Assembly: GCF_003641145.1 (NCBI RefSeq)
Contig: NZ_CP032745.1
Location: forward strand, 6,682 to 70,681
Origin: Lactiplantibacillus paraplantarum
GTDB taxonomy: Bacteria > Bacillota > Bacilli > Lactobacillales > Lactobacillaceae
Direction of reading: 5' to 3'
DNA: 64,000 bases
Part shown: positions 34,074-43,095 of the stretch, piece by piece
Position numbering within the stretch: the stretch's first letter is position 1
Layout of the letters: each line of letters begins with the position of its first letter
The notes under the pieces: model-generated
Databases searched by the model: none
What the model was told of the DNA's origin: nothing
The model's input: the letters and a program-made list of their open reading frames with translations, nothing else
Position numbers and translations under genes: made by a program

Positions 34074-34271
34074 ATGACCAAACCCAGCAAAGAAATCGAA
34101 ACAATTGATCAATTGTTGGCTGACCCCTGGGCAGTCAATATTCAAGACATTTGGGAACAAGCGGCATATAATCCAGATCCTGATAAACACAAGCTGTTTG
34201 ACGCGTTACACACTTACCTCTTAGATAAACGCCAAGAGCAAATTATCAACGAAAAGCATTTTGTGATTTAA
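34074..34271 (+). CDS. Small acidic protein upstream of the Fic gene
   Basis: A 65-residue protein (ATG 7 bases after AGGAG) with an acidic, Trp-containing sequence (LLADPWAVNIQDIWEQA). It ends 50 bases before the Fic start and is probably its partner, but it does not show the (S/T)xxxE(G/N) inhibitory motif, which is instead in the Fic protein itself. Function unknown. Confidence 0.5.
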   Translation: MTKPSKEIETIDQLLADPWAVNIQDIWEQAAYNPDPDKHKLFDALHTYLLDKRQEQIINEKHFVI

Positions 34272-34321
34272 CATGGACAGGTCAAATAATCAGTGACTGA
34301 AATAGAAAGGAGGCACAAAAT

Positions 34322-35143
34322 ATGGCTAAAACTCGAACATATATGGACAAGTATAAATTCACAGCTGCAGAAAACCAACGGTTTGCCCGAGCAAACTTTA
34401 CCAAGTTAGTGCATACTAATGCTCGTTTTGAAGGCGTTAATACCACTTTGCCACAAACACAAACTATTATGGACGGTATGAGCGTAGCAGGAGTACCTGT
34501 TGAAGATGTTTTGACGATTGTTAATTTAAAGCGTGGGTGGCAATATATCACTGCTCAAAATTCCCCTTTAACGTTAACCATGGAAAAACAAATCAACAAG
34601 ATTGTGGCAGCGGAAGACGCCTTAGTACCAGGAGAATTACGGCAAGGGAAAGGAGGAGTTGATTTAGGTAGTGAAGACTTTTTTGAACCACCTTTAATTA
34701 ACGAAAAACAAGAACAATCCTTTTTACAAAAAATCTTGGCTGATCCACGAACGACGATTACTGATAAAGCATTGACTGTCATGTATCATAATATGCGCCA
34801 ACAAATCTTTTGGGACGGGAACAAAAGGACGGCGACTTTAAGTGCTAATAAAATTATGATTGACGGTGGTGCAGGCTTAATCAATGTGCCGTTAGATAAG
34901 TGGGATCAATGGAACGAACTAATTGCCAATTATTATCGAACTAATGACATGGCTAAAATTAAACGGTGGACATATGACAATGGCATTCAAGGATTACAAA
35001 TTAGAGCAAACTTAGCGCTTAAATCAGTTAAAGACAAAACTAGTAAAAGAATTCAAAAACAGTTAAAAGATTTTGCGGATCAGAACCCAGAAATCAAGCC
35101 CAAAAATGATCCAGAAAATAAAAACGATCGGCCTAGTTATTAG
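34322..35143 (+). CDS. Fic-domain protein with altered catalytic His
   Basis: A 273-residue protein of the Fic/DOC fold, which normally transfers AMP to target proteins. The core motif reads QIFWDGNKRTATLSAN (residues 161-176): Phe163, Asp165, Gly166, Asn167, Lys168 and Arg169 fit, but the catalytic His position is Gln161. An N-terminal NARFEGVN segment (about 37-44) resembles the inhibitory helix motif of class II Fic proteins, with Asn in place of Ser/Thr. Start follows AAAGGAGG. It may be a catalytically altered or inactive enzyme. Confidence 0.75.
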   Translation: MAKTRTYMDKYKFTAAENQRFARANFTKLVHTNARFEGVNTTLPQTQTIMDGMSVAGVPVEDVLTIVNLKRGWQYITAQNSPLTLTMEKQINKIVAAEDALVPGELRQGKGGVDLGSEDFFEPPLINEKQEQSFLQKILADPRTTITDKALTVMYHNMRQQIFWDGNKRTATLSANKIMIDGGAGLINVPLDKWDQWNELIANYYRTNDMAKIKRWTYDNGIQGLQIRANLALKSVKDKTSKRIQKQLKDFADQNPEIKPKNDPENKNDRPSY

Positions 35144-35189
35144 GCTGATCGTCTTTAAATTTATTCGGTTTATGGGCATTAACGTAATT

Positions 35190-35308
35190 GGTAGATTGTA
35201 AAATTAATCCGAACGCTGTTCGGACAAAAAAGATCAGCTTCCTTTAAAATGGTGTTTACCACAAACCCATCTTTTAGGAGCTGATCTTTTGTCTAGTATA
35301 ACCTATTC
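35190..35308 (+). mobile_element. Remnant of an IS30 element (transposase 5' end)
   Basis: 119 bases matching, by eye, the inverted right end of the intact IS30 at 50414-51456: terminal GGTAGATTGTAAAATTAATC, the CCGAAC-GTTCGG palindrome, the AAGATCAGCTTCC repeats and the first seven transposase codons from the TTG start. It breaks off at 35308, joined directly to an IS3 remnant. Confidence 0.85.
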
Positions 35309-35379
35309 GTTGGCATGTAAAAATTCCTTCCTTTTGAGAGACGATTTATTCATTATACCCTCTCTTAAAAGTTGTCTCA
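35309..35379 (+). mobile_element. Remnant of the IS3 right end
   Basis: 71 bases nearly identical to 30214-30284, from the start of OrfA (reverse) to the terminal TTGTCTCA. Joined to the IS30 remnant at 35308/35309. The following 35380-35591 holds a small CATGATAG/CTATCATG inverted repeat and the EPS promoter, and no gene. Confidence 0.85.
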
Positions 35380-35493
35380 GGAATCAGCTTACATCCAAAA
35401 ACATGATAGAGACTATCATGGAACCCTCTATCAAAAGGTAAATGAAAAATCTTGAATTGCAGTCAATAGGTGAGATCGCTTCTTGGACTTCAA

Positions 35494-35522
35494 TTGTAAA
35501 TCAACCAATGCGGTGTTATATT
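35494..35522 (+). promoter_or_regulatory. Candidate promoter of the EPS operon
   Basis: TTGTAA at 35494-35499, 17-base spacer, TATATT at 35517-35522; about 70 bases ahead of the first EPS gene. Confidence 0.5.
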
Positions 35523-35591
35523 TAATGATAGATTGTATTTAATAGCGTTAGTTAAAACGTGTTTTAATCTTGTTAAAATTTTGGAGAGTGA

Positions 35592-36362
35592 ATGATGGAT
35601 CAAACAGTAAGTTTTGACTTTTTTATCCGGCTTGTCCGTAAATACTGGCGTGCAATTGTCAGTTTTACGGTGGTGGGATTGATAGTTGCCGCAGGGTTGA
35701 CCTTCTTTGTAATTACGCCTAAGTACCAATCGAGTGTTCAGATTTTGGTTAACCGTAAGAATACTAATGCCGCTACTGAGTACGCTGGGCAGCAGGCTGA
35801 CGTTCAGATGATTACGACCTACAAGGAATTAATTGCTGGACAAGTGGTTTTAAAACCAACTCAGCAACAATTAAGTGAGCGTTATGGTATTGAGCGCTCA
35901 CTGAACACATTGAAAAGTGAAGTTAGTGTGACAAGTACGACCAACTCACAAGTTTTCTCGATTGCAGTTACTGACACTGATGCAAAAGCTAGTGCGACAA
36001 TTGCCAATCAGATTGCTCGTAGTTTTAAGAACCAAGTGCAAAAGATTATTAAAGTTAACAACGTCACGATTGTTGCTCCAGCCGAAACGCCAAATGGTGC
36101 GGTATCACCGAAAAAACCTCTTAATATGTTGGTTGGGTTAGTTGCAGGATTGTTACTAGGATTTGTTTATGCAGCGATTCGGATGCTCACTGATCGTCGC
36201 GTTCACGACGCTGATTTCTTAACTGATGAATTAGGATTGACTAGTTTAGGCTTGGTTAATCATCAACATCACCATTCAATGAAGAAACAGGCCTTGAATC
36301 TGAATGGTGGCTATCATACGCATAATGATCGAACATCGTCACAAGCGATGAAACGAGTTTAG
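35592..36362 (+). CDS. Wzz/CpsC-type chain-length and kinase-modulator membrane protein
   Basis: A 256-residue polysaccharide co-polymerase with two membrane helices (about 22-42 and 178-197) enclosing an extracytoplasmic region. A Pro-rich PKKPLN motif sits before the second helix as in CpsC/EpsB/YwqC, and the cytoplasmic tail would activate the kinase encoded next. The tail is His/Ser-rich. First gene of the EPS operon, starting after GGAGAG. Confidence 0.88.
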   Translation: MMDQTVSFDFFIRLVRKYWRAIVSFTVVGLIVAAGLTFFVITPKYQSSVQILVNRKNTNAATEYAGQQADVQMITTYKELIAGQVVLKPTQQQLSERYGIERSLNTLKSEVSVTSTTNSQVFSIAVTDTDAKASATIANQIARSFKNQVQKIIKVNNVTIVAPAETPNGAVSPKKPLNMLVGLVAGLLLGFVYAAIRMLTDRRVHDADFLTDELGLTSLGLVNHQHHHSMKKQALNLNGGYHTHNDRTSSQAMKRV

Positions 36363-36373
36363 GAGGGTGCTAG

Positions 36374-37102
36374 ATGTTTAAACGTAAAGAACAGAATATA
36401 ACGACTACGGCCCCAATTAATCTCACGACGATTAATGAACCAATGTCAGTGATTACAGAACAAATTAAAACGATTCGAACGAACATCAACTTTGCGGCTA
36501 CGGATCATCAGTTACGAACTTTAATGGTAACTTCCGCAATGCTGGGAGAAGGAAAATCAACGGTGAGCGGGAATTTAGCTGTTGAATATGCTAAAGAAGG
36601 GATGCAAGTCCTATTAGTTGATGCCGATTTACGTCGGCCAACAATCCATAAGACATTTGGCCTTAAAAACCATAAAGGATTAAGTTCATGGTTAGCCAAC
36701 CAAATGGATGATGTGAATGATGCAATTCATCCCGTCATTGGCAATCTATTTGTGATGACGAGTGGTCCTAAGCCACCTAATCCTGCCGAACTATTGGGTA
36801 GTAATAAAATGACCGAATTTTTGACTTCGGCAACGCGTAAATTAGATTTGGTGATCGTTGACGCACCACCAATTTTGCCAGTGACTGACTCACAGTTGCT
36901 CGCTAATAAAGTTGATGGCACGGTCTTAGTTGTTCGCCAAGGTGTAGCCCAAAAGGCAGCGGTTCGTGATGCTGTTAATTCATTAAAGAAATCGCAAGCT
37001 AACATTCTGGGTGCGATTTTGAATGATGTTCGTGATGGTTCGCACCACGGTTATTACGGCTATAACAATGGTTATGGGTACTACAGTAATGAAGATAAAT
37101 AA
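36374..37102 (+). CDS. CpsD/EpsC-type tyrosine kinase
   Basis: A 242-residue BY-kinase that autophosphorylates and controls polysaccharide chain length. Walker A LGEGKSTVSGN (about 57-67), Walker A' LLVDADLRRP and Walker B DLVIVDAPP are present, and the C-terminus is the Tyr cluster GYYGYNNGYGYYS that is phosphorylated. It lies 11 bases after the Wzz gene and overlaps the phosphatase gene. Confidence 0.93.
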   Translation: MFKRKEQNITTTAPINLTTINEPMSVITEQIKTIRTNINFAATDHQLRTLMVTSAMLGEGKSTVSGNLAVEYAKEGMQVLLVDADLRRPTIHKTFGLKNHKGLSSWLANQMDDVNDAIHPVIGNLFVMTSGPKPPNPAELLGSNKMTEFLTSATRKLDLVIVDAPPILPVTDSQLLANKVDGTVLVVRQGVAQKAAVRDAVNSLKKSQANILGAILNDVRDGSHHGYYGYNNGYGYYSNEDK

Positions 37103-37862
37103 TTTAGTTGACTTACATTGCCATATTTTACCGGCTATTGATGATGGCTCGCCTTCGTTAGAGGAGTCGTTAGAATTGGCGCGGCAGGCGGTTGCTGATG
37201 GAATTCGTTATATTTTAGCGACACCGCATCATATGGATCGACATTATCTTAATCATGCATATGATGTTGAAACGGCTGTTAAAGCGTTTCAGGCAGAGTT
37301 AGATAAAAATGATATTCCATTAACCGTTTTTCCTGGTCAAGAGGTACATCTGAACGGTCAGCTAATGGAAAATATTGATGATTTGTTGGGTATAGATACT
37401 AGTAGAAACTATTTACTGTTGGAATTACCTCATGAAATGGTTCCAAGTTATCTTGATGAAATGATTTTTCAATTGTCATGCGAAGGTATCACGCCAGTTA
37501 TTGCACATCCTGAACGTAATGCTCAAATTATTGCGGAGCCTCAACGGTTATACAAGCTAGTTGAGCAGGGGGTCCTGGCACAGGTTACGGCCACGAGTTT
37601 AGTTGGCACTTTTGGGGAACAAGTCCAACGAACCGCAAAAGAATTTGTTAAGTGCGGTTTGGTGCAGGTGGTCGCGTCGGATGCACATACGCTGAAAAAT
37701 CGGGGCTTTGCTATGACCAAGGCCTACGAAGTATTAAATGAAATGGATTCGAAATATCCTGAACGTTTTGCAACCAACGCTCGGGATTTGTTGAATGGTG
37801 AACAGATCGATATTGGTAAGATTGAGATACCACGAAAACAGCGAAAGCACTGGTTGTTCTAA
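37089..37862 (+). CDS. CpsB/EpsD-type tyrosine phosphatase (PHP family)
   Basis: A 257-residue manganese-dependent phosphatase that reverses the kinase's autophosphorylation. Metal ligands are visible in VDLHCHILPAIDDG, ATPHH, PGQEVHL, HPERN and SDAHT. The ATG at 37089 overlaps the kinase stop by 14 bases and is preferred over the in-frame 37023 start, which would encode a meaningless extension read from the kinase Tyr tail. A paralogue lies at 41357. Confidence 0.92.
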   Translation: MKINNLVDLHCHILPAIDDGSPSLEESLELARQAVADGIRYILATPHHMDRHYLNHAYDVETAVKAFQAELDKNDIPLTVFPGQEVHLNGQLMENIDDLLGIDTSRNYLLLELPHEMVPSYLDEMIFQLSCEGITPVIAHPERNAQIIAEPQRLYKLVEQGVLAQVTATSLVGTFGEQVQRTAKEFVKCGLVQVVASDAHTLKNRGFAMTKAYEVLNEMDSKYPERFATNARDLLNGEQIDIGKIEIPRKQRKHWLF

Positions 37863-37879
37863 AAGAAGGAGCGAGTTAA

Positions 37880-38824
37880 ATGAAAGCATTGGTAACTGGA
37901 GGAGCGGGATTTATTGGTTCCCACCTTGTGGACCACTTGGTTGCAGAAGGATTGGACGTTGTCGTAGTTGATAACTTGTCCATGGGGGACTTACATAATG
38001 TTAAGCATCAGGATGAAGTCACTATTTATGTTGAAGATGTCCGCAACGAAAAGTTTATGCAACAGCTTTTACAAGAAGAACGGCCCGATTATATTTACTT
38101 TCTAGCAGCTGTTGCTAGTGTTGCCGATTCGATTGAACGTCCAGCTGAAACCCATTCAGTGAATCAAACTGCAGTATTCAATATGTTGGAATATATTCGG
38201 AAGACTAATTTACCAATTAAACAGTTCCTATTTACGTCTTCGGCAGCGGTTTATGGTAATCTGCCAGAATTACCTAAGAAAGAAGACTCACGAGTTGATC
38301 CATTATCACCATATGCGATTGATAAGTATGCTACGGAACGTTTTGTACTAGCATATGGTGAACTTTATGATTTACCAACTGTCTGTGTGCGTTTCTTCAA
38401 TGTTTATGGCCCTGGTCAAAATCCCAGTTCGCCATATTCAGGGGTGCTGTCGATCTTGACTGATTGTCTCAATAACAAGAAGCCATTTACCTTGTACGGA
38501 GACGGGAGTCAGACACGAGATTTTGTGTATGTTGAAGATGTTATCCAAGCATTATGGTTGATAACGAAAAGTGATACTGAGCATGAAGTCTTTAATATCG
38601 CCAATGGTAATGAAGCCAGCTTAAATGCCATTATTGAAACATATGAGAAGGTTGCAGGAACGTCATTGCAGATTAAAAAGGCGCCAGGGCGTGAAGGGGA
38701 AGTAAAACGTTCAGTGGCCAACATCGGTAAGTTAATTAAGTTAGGGTACACGACGAAGTGGTCGTTAGAAGCGGGCTTGAGCAAATATTGGGAAGGGACG
38801 CAACGACGTGAAGCAAGTCGATGA
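37880..38824 (+). CDS. NAD-dependent sugar epimerase/dehydratase, copy A
   Basis: A 314-residue extended short-chain dehydrogenase for nucleotide sugars. The nucleotide-binding motif is GGAGFIGSH at residues 7-15, with SSAAVYG and the YAIDKY catalytic Tyr/Lys (about 148-152). This resembles UDP-glucose/UDP-GlcNAc 4-epimerases. Most of the gene is base-for-base identical to the copy at 42148. Confidence 0.88.
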   Translation: MKALVTGGAGFIGSHLVDHLVAEGLDVVVVDNLSMGDLHNVKHQDEVTIYVEDVRNEKFMQQLLQEERPDYIYFLAAVASVADSIERPAETHSVNQTAVFNMLEYIRKTNLPIKQFLFTSSAAVYGNLPELPKKEDSRVDPLSPYAIDKYATERFVLAYGELYDLPTVCVRFFNVYGPGQNPSSPYSGVLSILTDCLNNKKPFTLYGDGSQTRDFVYVEDVIQALWLITKSDTEHEVFNIANGNEASLNAIIETYEKVAGTSLQIKKAPGREGEVKRSVANIGKLIKLGYTTKWSLEAGLSKYWEGTQRREASR

Positions 38825-39479
38825 AATAGTTAAAGTTGGTCATGTACAACCACAAATGGATTATCGCTTTCCAGCTATGATTGGAAAGCCAGTTACGGGC
38901 TGGAAACTGTTTGTAAAACGGATTTTTGATCTTACTGTTGGGTTAATCGGGACGGTTTTGAGTGCGCCAATTGTCCTAGTGTTTGCCATTCTTGTAAAGC
39001 TGACTTCTAAAGGGCCAGCATTTTATAAGCAAGAGCGGGTTGGCCTCATGGGGAAGAGTTTTAATGTAATTAAGTTGCGGTCGATGTATCAGGATGCTGA
39101 AGCACGAACCGGTGCGGTTTGGGCCCAAAAGAATGATCCGCGAATTACGCCCATTGGTCGGTTTATGCGAAAAACTCGAGTAGATGAATTACCACAATTT
39201 TGGAATGTATTAAAAGGTGATATGAGTTTGGTAGGACCGCGACCAGAACGGCCAGTACTGACAGAGGAATTTAGTCGGCAATTTCCAGATTTTCCTAGAA
39301 GGTTACGTATTATTCCTGGTATTACAGGGTATGCACAAATCAATGGTGGCTACGATATTACGCCAGATGAGAAATGTAAGTTGGATAATTACTATATTGA
39401 ACATTTTTCGGTTTGGTTCGATATTAAGATGTTATTAGGAACAGTCAAAATTGTGTTTACTGGAGATGGTGCACGTTGA
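38808..39479 (+). CDS. Priming undecaprenyl-phosphate sugar transferase, copy A
   Basis: A 223-residue membrane protein of the bacterial sugar transferase (WbaP/EpsE C-terminal) family, which starts the repeat unit by moving a sugar phosphate to undecaprenyl phosphate. One membrane helix (about 33-60) precedes the conserved KLRSMY, RKTRVDELPQFWNVLKG and GPRPERP motifs. GTG start within the epimerase gene. Closely related to the copy at 43076. Confidence 0.92.
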   Translation: MKQVDEIVKVGHVQPQMDYRFPAMIGKPVTGWKLFVKRIFDLTVGLIGTVLSAPIVLVFAILVKLTSKGPAFYKQERVGLMGKSFNVIKLRSMYQDAEARTGAVWAQKNDPRITPIGRFMRKTRVDELPQFWNVLKGDMSLVGPRPERPVLTEEFSRQFPDFPRRLRIIPGITGYAQINGGYDITPDEKCKLDNYYIEHFSVWFDIKMLLGTVKIVFTGDGAR

Positions 39480-40327
39480 TAACTGATTCTGAAGAGTATA
39501 CATATACTGGCTTGATGTCCGTATATGCACGTGAAAATCCGACGTTGTTTGAAAACGCACTGACCTCTATATTGAATCAAACCATAAGACCTGATTACTT
39601 CTTGCTTGTCAAAGATGGAATGTTAACAGATGAATTAGAAAATACTATCAAGATGGTCAAAGATAAATTTGAACACTGCGGAATCCGATTTATCCAGTTA
39701 CAAAACAAGCAAAACTTAGGGTTAGGGGCATCTTTAAATAGAGGTTTGACGGCATGTCCAACAGAATTTGTCGCACGTTTTGATTCAGATGACGTTAATG
39801 TAGATTTACGAATGGAAAAAACTATGAATGCTTTTAGAGAAAATCCTAGACTAGTAATTGTCGGTTCCCAAATCTTTGAGTTTAATACAGACGAGAGTCA
39901 TCCATTGGACGTAAAAAATGTGCCGACATCTAATGATGATATTAAAAGATGCAGTGTAAAAAGGAATCCTTTTAATCACATGTCTGTAACGTTTAGAAAA
40001 AGTGTTATCTCTAAAGTGGGCGGTTACATTGATGTGCCATTGTTTGAGGACTATTTTTTGTGGATTCGTGTTATTCATTCAAAATATCCAGTATTGAATT
40101 TAGATGATATTTTAGTTAAAGCTCATGTTGATGGATGTTTTACAAGTAAACGTGGTGGATTTCATTATCTATTAAAAGAAATTCATTTTCAAAATTTACT
40201 TTTAAAAGGACATTATATAGGTATTTTTCAATATGTATATAATGTAGTTGTGCGTGGTAGTATCAGAATCTTACCATCTAAGGTATTACGTTTGATATAT
40301 TTACATCTAAGAAATACAAGCAAATGA
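39476..40327 (+). CDS. GT2-type glycosyltransferase, copy A lineage
   Basis: A 283-residue family 2 glycosyltransferase with a TTG start overlapping the priming enzyme's stop. YTGLMSVY, the ARFDSDD motif (DXD-type, about residues 101-107) and FEDYFLWIR are present. It is a diverged relative of the protein at 43750 (both have the same opening and NPFNHMSVTFRKSVI), so both clusters use similar second-sugar transferases. Confidence 0.87.
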   Translation: MITDSEEYTYTGLMSVYARENPTLFENALTSILNQTIRPDYFLLVKDGMLTDELENTIKMVKDKFEHCGIRFIQLQNKQNLGLGASLNRGLTACPTEFVARFDSDDVNVDLRMEKTMNAFRENPRLVIVGSQIFEFNTDESHPLDVKNVPTSNDDIKRCSVKRNPFNHMSVTFRKSVISKVGGYIDVPLFEDYFLWIRVIHSKYPVLNLDDILVKAHVDGCFTSKRGGFHYLLKEIHFQNLLLKGHYIGIFQYVYNVVVRGSIRILPSKVLRLIYLHLRNTSK

Positions 40328-40365
40328 GTATTGTTAATTTAATGAGAAATTAGGAGTAATTGGTT

Positions 40366-40758
40366 ATGAAAAGGATATTAACGTATGGCACGTTTGACTT
40401 GCTACACAAGGGCCATGTCAGACTTTTAAAGCGTGCAAGAGATCTAGGAGACAACTTAATTGTGGGAGTTTCTACGGATGATTTTAATTCGATTAAGGGT
40501 AAAAGAGCATATACTTCTTTTGAAGATAGAAAGTATATTTTAGAAGCTTTAAGTTGTGTTGACAGAGTGATTCCTGAGAATAGCTGGGATCAAAAAATAC
40601 ATGATGTGATGACTAATAATATTGATATATTTGTGATGGGTGATGATTGGAAGGGCAAGTTTGATTATTTGAAAGAATATTGTGAAGTTATTTATATTCC
40701 TCGGACGGAAGGAATTTCAACAACTAAAATTAAACAGGATCTTGAGTCATTTAATTGA
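40366..40758 (+). CDS. tagD: Glycerol-3-phosphate cytidylyltransferase
   Basis: A 130-residue enzyme making CDP-glycerol from CTP and glycerol 3-phosphate. The nucleotidyltransferase signature TFDLLHKGHV (HxGH-type) and the RTEGISTTKIK motif are clear, and the length fits TagD. ATG at 40366 follows GGAG at 40352; an in-frame GTG lies 6 bases upstream. The glycerophosphotransferase at 46820 would use its product. Confidence 0.9.
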   Translation: MKRILTYGTFDLLHKGHVRLLKRARDLGDNLIVGVSTDDFNSIKGKRAYTSFEDRKYILEALSCVDRVIPENSWDQKIHDVMTNNIDIFVMGDDWKGKFDYLKEYCEVIYIPRTEGISTTKIKQDLESFN

Positions 40759-40821
40759 TTTAAGACTTGTAATAGATACTTTAACTCTTAGTCACTGGGG
40801 TTAAATAAGAGGTATTGATAT

Positions 40822-40983
40822 ATGGTATTAATATTGGCGCCAGTAATGCTTTTGTTACCGGTACTGGGATTTCCAGTTGTTCTGTTGGCTGCTAGTGATA
40901 CGCAGAAGTATAAGTATAGCATGATATTGCTTCTAGGAGCTTTTTTTGGTGTTAATGGTTGGCTAATCAAATGGACAATGTGA
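40822..40983 (+). pseudogene. N-terminal remnant of a Wzy-like polymerase
   Basis: A 53-codon frame of two hydrophobic segments (LLLPVLGFPVVLLAAS and YSMILLLGAFFGVNGWLI) that matches the start of the polymerase gene at 44644 in pattern. After about 40965 the DNA is that of the kinase gene, read out of frame, ending in a TGA. It marks the point where one EPS cluster was fused to another. Confidence 0.65.
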
Positions 40984-41370
40984 ATGATGCAATCCATCCC
41001 GTTAATTGGTAACTTATTTGTGATGACGAGTGGTCCTAAGCCACCGAATCCCGCGGAACTGTTAGGAAGCAACAAAATGACAGAATTCTTAACTTCGGCA
41101 ACTCGCAAGTTAGATCTAGTAATCGTTGATGCACCACCAATTTTGCCGGTGGCTGACTCACAATTGCTCGCTAATAAAGTTGATGGCACGGTCTTAATTG
41201 TTCGCCAAGGTGTAGCCCAAAAAGCAGCGGTTCGTGATGCTGTTAATTCGTTGAAAAAATCTCAAGCCAATATTCTGGGCGCAGTACTGAATGATGTTCG
41301 CGATGGTTCGCACCATGGCTATTACGGCTATAGTAGCGGTTATGGGTACTACAGCGATGCAGATAAATAA
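40966..41370 (+). pseudogene. 5'-truncated second copy of the tyrosine kinase gene
   Basis: Only the last 130 codons remain, from just before the Walker B region to the Tyr cluster (GYYGYSSGYGYYSDADK). Walker A and A' are missing. Compared with the intact copy there is also a 1-base insertion near 40999, so even the junction frame is broken; an ATG at 40984 could restart in the right frame and make a kinase-dead Tyr-tail protein of 128 residues. Confidence 0.8.
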
Positions 41371-42130
41371 TTTAGTTGACTTACATTGCCACATCTTACC
41401 AGCCATTGATGATGGTTCGCCTTCCTTAGAAGCGTCATTGGAATTAGCACGGCAGGCGGTTGCTGACGGGATTCGCTATATTTTAGCGACACCACATCAT
41501 ATGGATCGGCACTATCTCAATCATGCCGGTGATGTGGCAGCGGCGGTTAAGGCATTTCAAGCAGAGCTAGATGCAAATGATATTCCATTAACTATTTTTC
41601 CTGGTCAGGAGGTACATCTGAATGGTCAGTTGATGGAAAATATTGATGATTTGTTGGGCATAGATACCAGTAGACACTATTTATTGTTAGAACTTCCTCA
41701 CGAGATGGTACCAAGTTACTTGGATGAGATGATTTTTCAATTGTCTTGTGAGGGGATTACCCCGGTCATTGCACACCCTGAACGGAATGCTCAAATTATT
41801 GCCGAACCGCAGCGATTATACAAGTTGGCCGAGGATGGGGTCTTGGCACAGGTTACGGCCACGAGTTTAGTTGGCACTTTTGGGGACCACGTCCAGCGAA
41901 CTGCAAAAGAATTCGTTAAGTGTGGTTTGGTTCAAGTGGTCGCATCAGATGCGCATACGCTGAAAAATCGGGGCTTTGCTATGACTAAGACCTATCAAGT
42001 CTTAAATGATATGGATTCTCAATATCCTGAACGTTTTGCAGCCAATGCTCGGGATTTGTTGAATGGTGAACAGATTGATATTGGCGGAATTGAAATACCA
42101 CGAAAACAGCGAAAGCACTGGTTGTTCTAG
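41357..42130 (+). CDS. CpsB/EpsD-type tyrosine phosphatase, copy B
   Basis: A 257-residue paralogue of the phosphatase at 37089, differing at scattered positions (for example AGDVAAAVKAF for AYDVETAVKAF) while keeping all metal ligands (HCHILPAIDDG, ATPHH, HPERN, SDAHT). ATG at 41357 overlaps the end of the truncated kinase copy. It looks functional. Confidence 0.9.
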   Translation: MQINNLVDLHCHILPAIDDGSPSLEASLELARQAVADGIRYILATPHHMDRHYLNHAGDVAAAVKAFQAELDANDIPLTIFPGQEVHLNGQLMENIDDLLGIDTSRHYLLLELPHEMVPSYLDEMIFQLSCEGITPVIAHPERNAQIIAEPQRLYKLAEDGVLAQVTATSLVGTFGDHVQRTAKEFVKCGLVQVVASDAHTLKNRGFAMTKTYQVLNDMDSQYPERFAANARDLLNGEQIDIGGIEIPRKQRKHWLF

Positions 42131-42147
42131 AAGAAGGAGCGAGTTAA

Positions 42148-43095
42148 ATGAAAGCATTGGTAACTGGAGGAGCGGGATTTATTGGTTCCCACCTTGTGGA
42201 CCACTTGGTTGCAGAAGGATTGGACGTTGTCGTAGTTGATAACTTGTCCATGGGGGACCTACATAATGTTAAGCATCAGGATGAAGTCACCATTTATGTC
42301 GAAGATGTTCGCAACGAAAAATTCATGCAACAATTGTTACAGGAAGAACAACCTGATTATATTTACTTTTTAGCAGCTGTTGCTAGTGTTGCCGATTCGA
42401 TTGAACGTCCAGCTGAAACCCATTCAGTGAATCAAACTGCAGTATTCAATATGTTGGAATATATTCGGAAGACTAATTTACCAATTAAACAGTTCCTATT
42501 TACGTCTTCGGCAGCGGTTTATGGTAATCTGCCAGAATTACCTAAGAAAGAAGACTCACGAGTTGATCCATTATCACCATATGCGATTGATAAGTATGCT
42601 ACGGAACGTTTTGTACTAGCATATGGTGAACTTTATGATTTACCAACTGTCTGTGTGCGTTTCTTCAATGTTTATGGCCCTGGTCAAAATCCCAGTTCGC
42701 CATATTCAGGGGTGCTGTCGATCTTGACTGATTGTCTCAATAACAAGAAGCCATTTACCTTGTACGGAGACGGGAGTCAGACACGAGATTTTGTGTATGT
42801 TGAAGATGTTATCCAAGCATTATGGTTGATAACGAAAAGTGATACTGAGCATGAAGTCTTTAATATCGCCAATGGTAATGAAGCCAGCTTAAATGCCATT
42901 ATTGAAACATATGAGAAGGTTGCAGGAACGTCATTGCAGATTAAAAAGGCGCCAGGGCGTGAAGGGGAAGTAAAACGTTCAGTGGCCAACATCGGTAAGT
43001 TAATTAAGTTAGGGTACACGACGAAGTGGTCGTTAGAAGCGGGTTTGAGCAAATATTGGGAAGGGGCACAACGACGTGACGCAAGTCGAAATTAA
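42148..43095 (+). CDS. NAD-dependent sugar epimerase/dehydratase, copy B
   Basis: A 315-residue enzyme almost identical to the one at 37880: GGAGFIGSH, SSAAVYG and YAIDKY all kept. The DNA is identical to copy A over long stretches, with a short cluster of differences at about 42259-42370 and a few at the 3' end. This points to recent duplication or gene conversion. Confidence 0.88.
   Translation: MKALVTGGAGFIGSHLVDHLVAEGLDVVVVDNLSMGDLHNVKHQDEVTIYVEDVRNEKFMQQLLQEEQPDYIYFLAAVASVADSIERPAETHSVNQTAVFNMLEYIRKTNLPIKQFLFTSSAAVYGNLPELPKKEDSRVDPLSPYAIDKYATERFVLAYGELYDLPTVCVRFFNVYGPGQNPSSPYSGVLSILTDCLNNKKPFTLYGDGSQTRDFVYVEDVIQALWLITKSDTEHEVFNIANGNEASLNAIIETYEKVAGTSLQIKKAPGREGEVKRSVANIGKLIKLGYTTKWSLEAGLSKYWEGAQRRDASRN

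Noticed and set aside
35289..35440. Chimeric frame across the IS30/IS3 scar
   Set aside because: It consists of seven transposase codons followed by antisense IS3 DNA and cannot be a functional protein.
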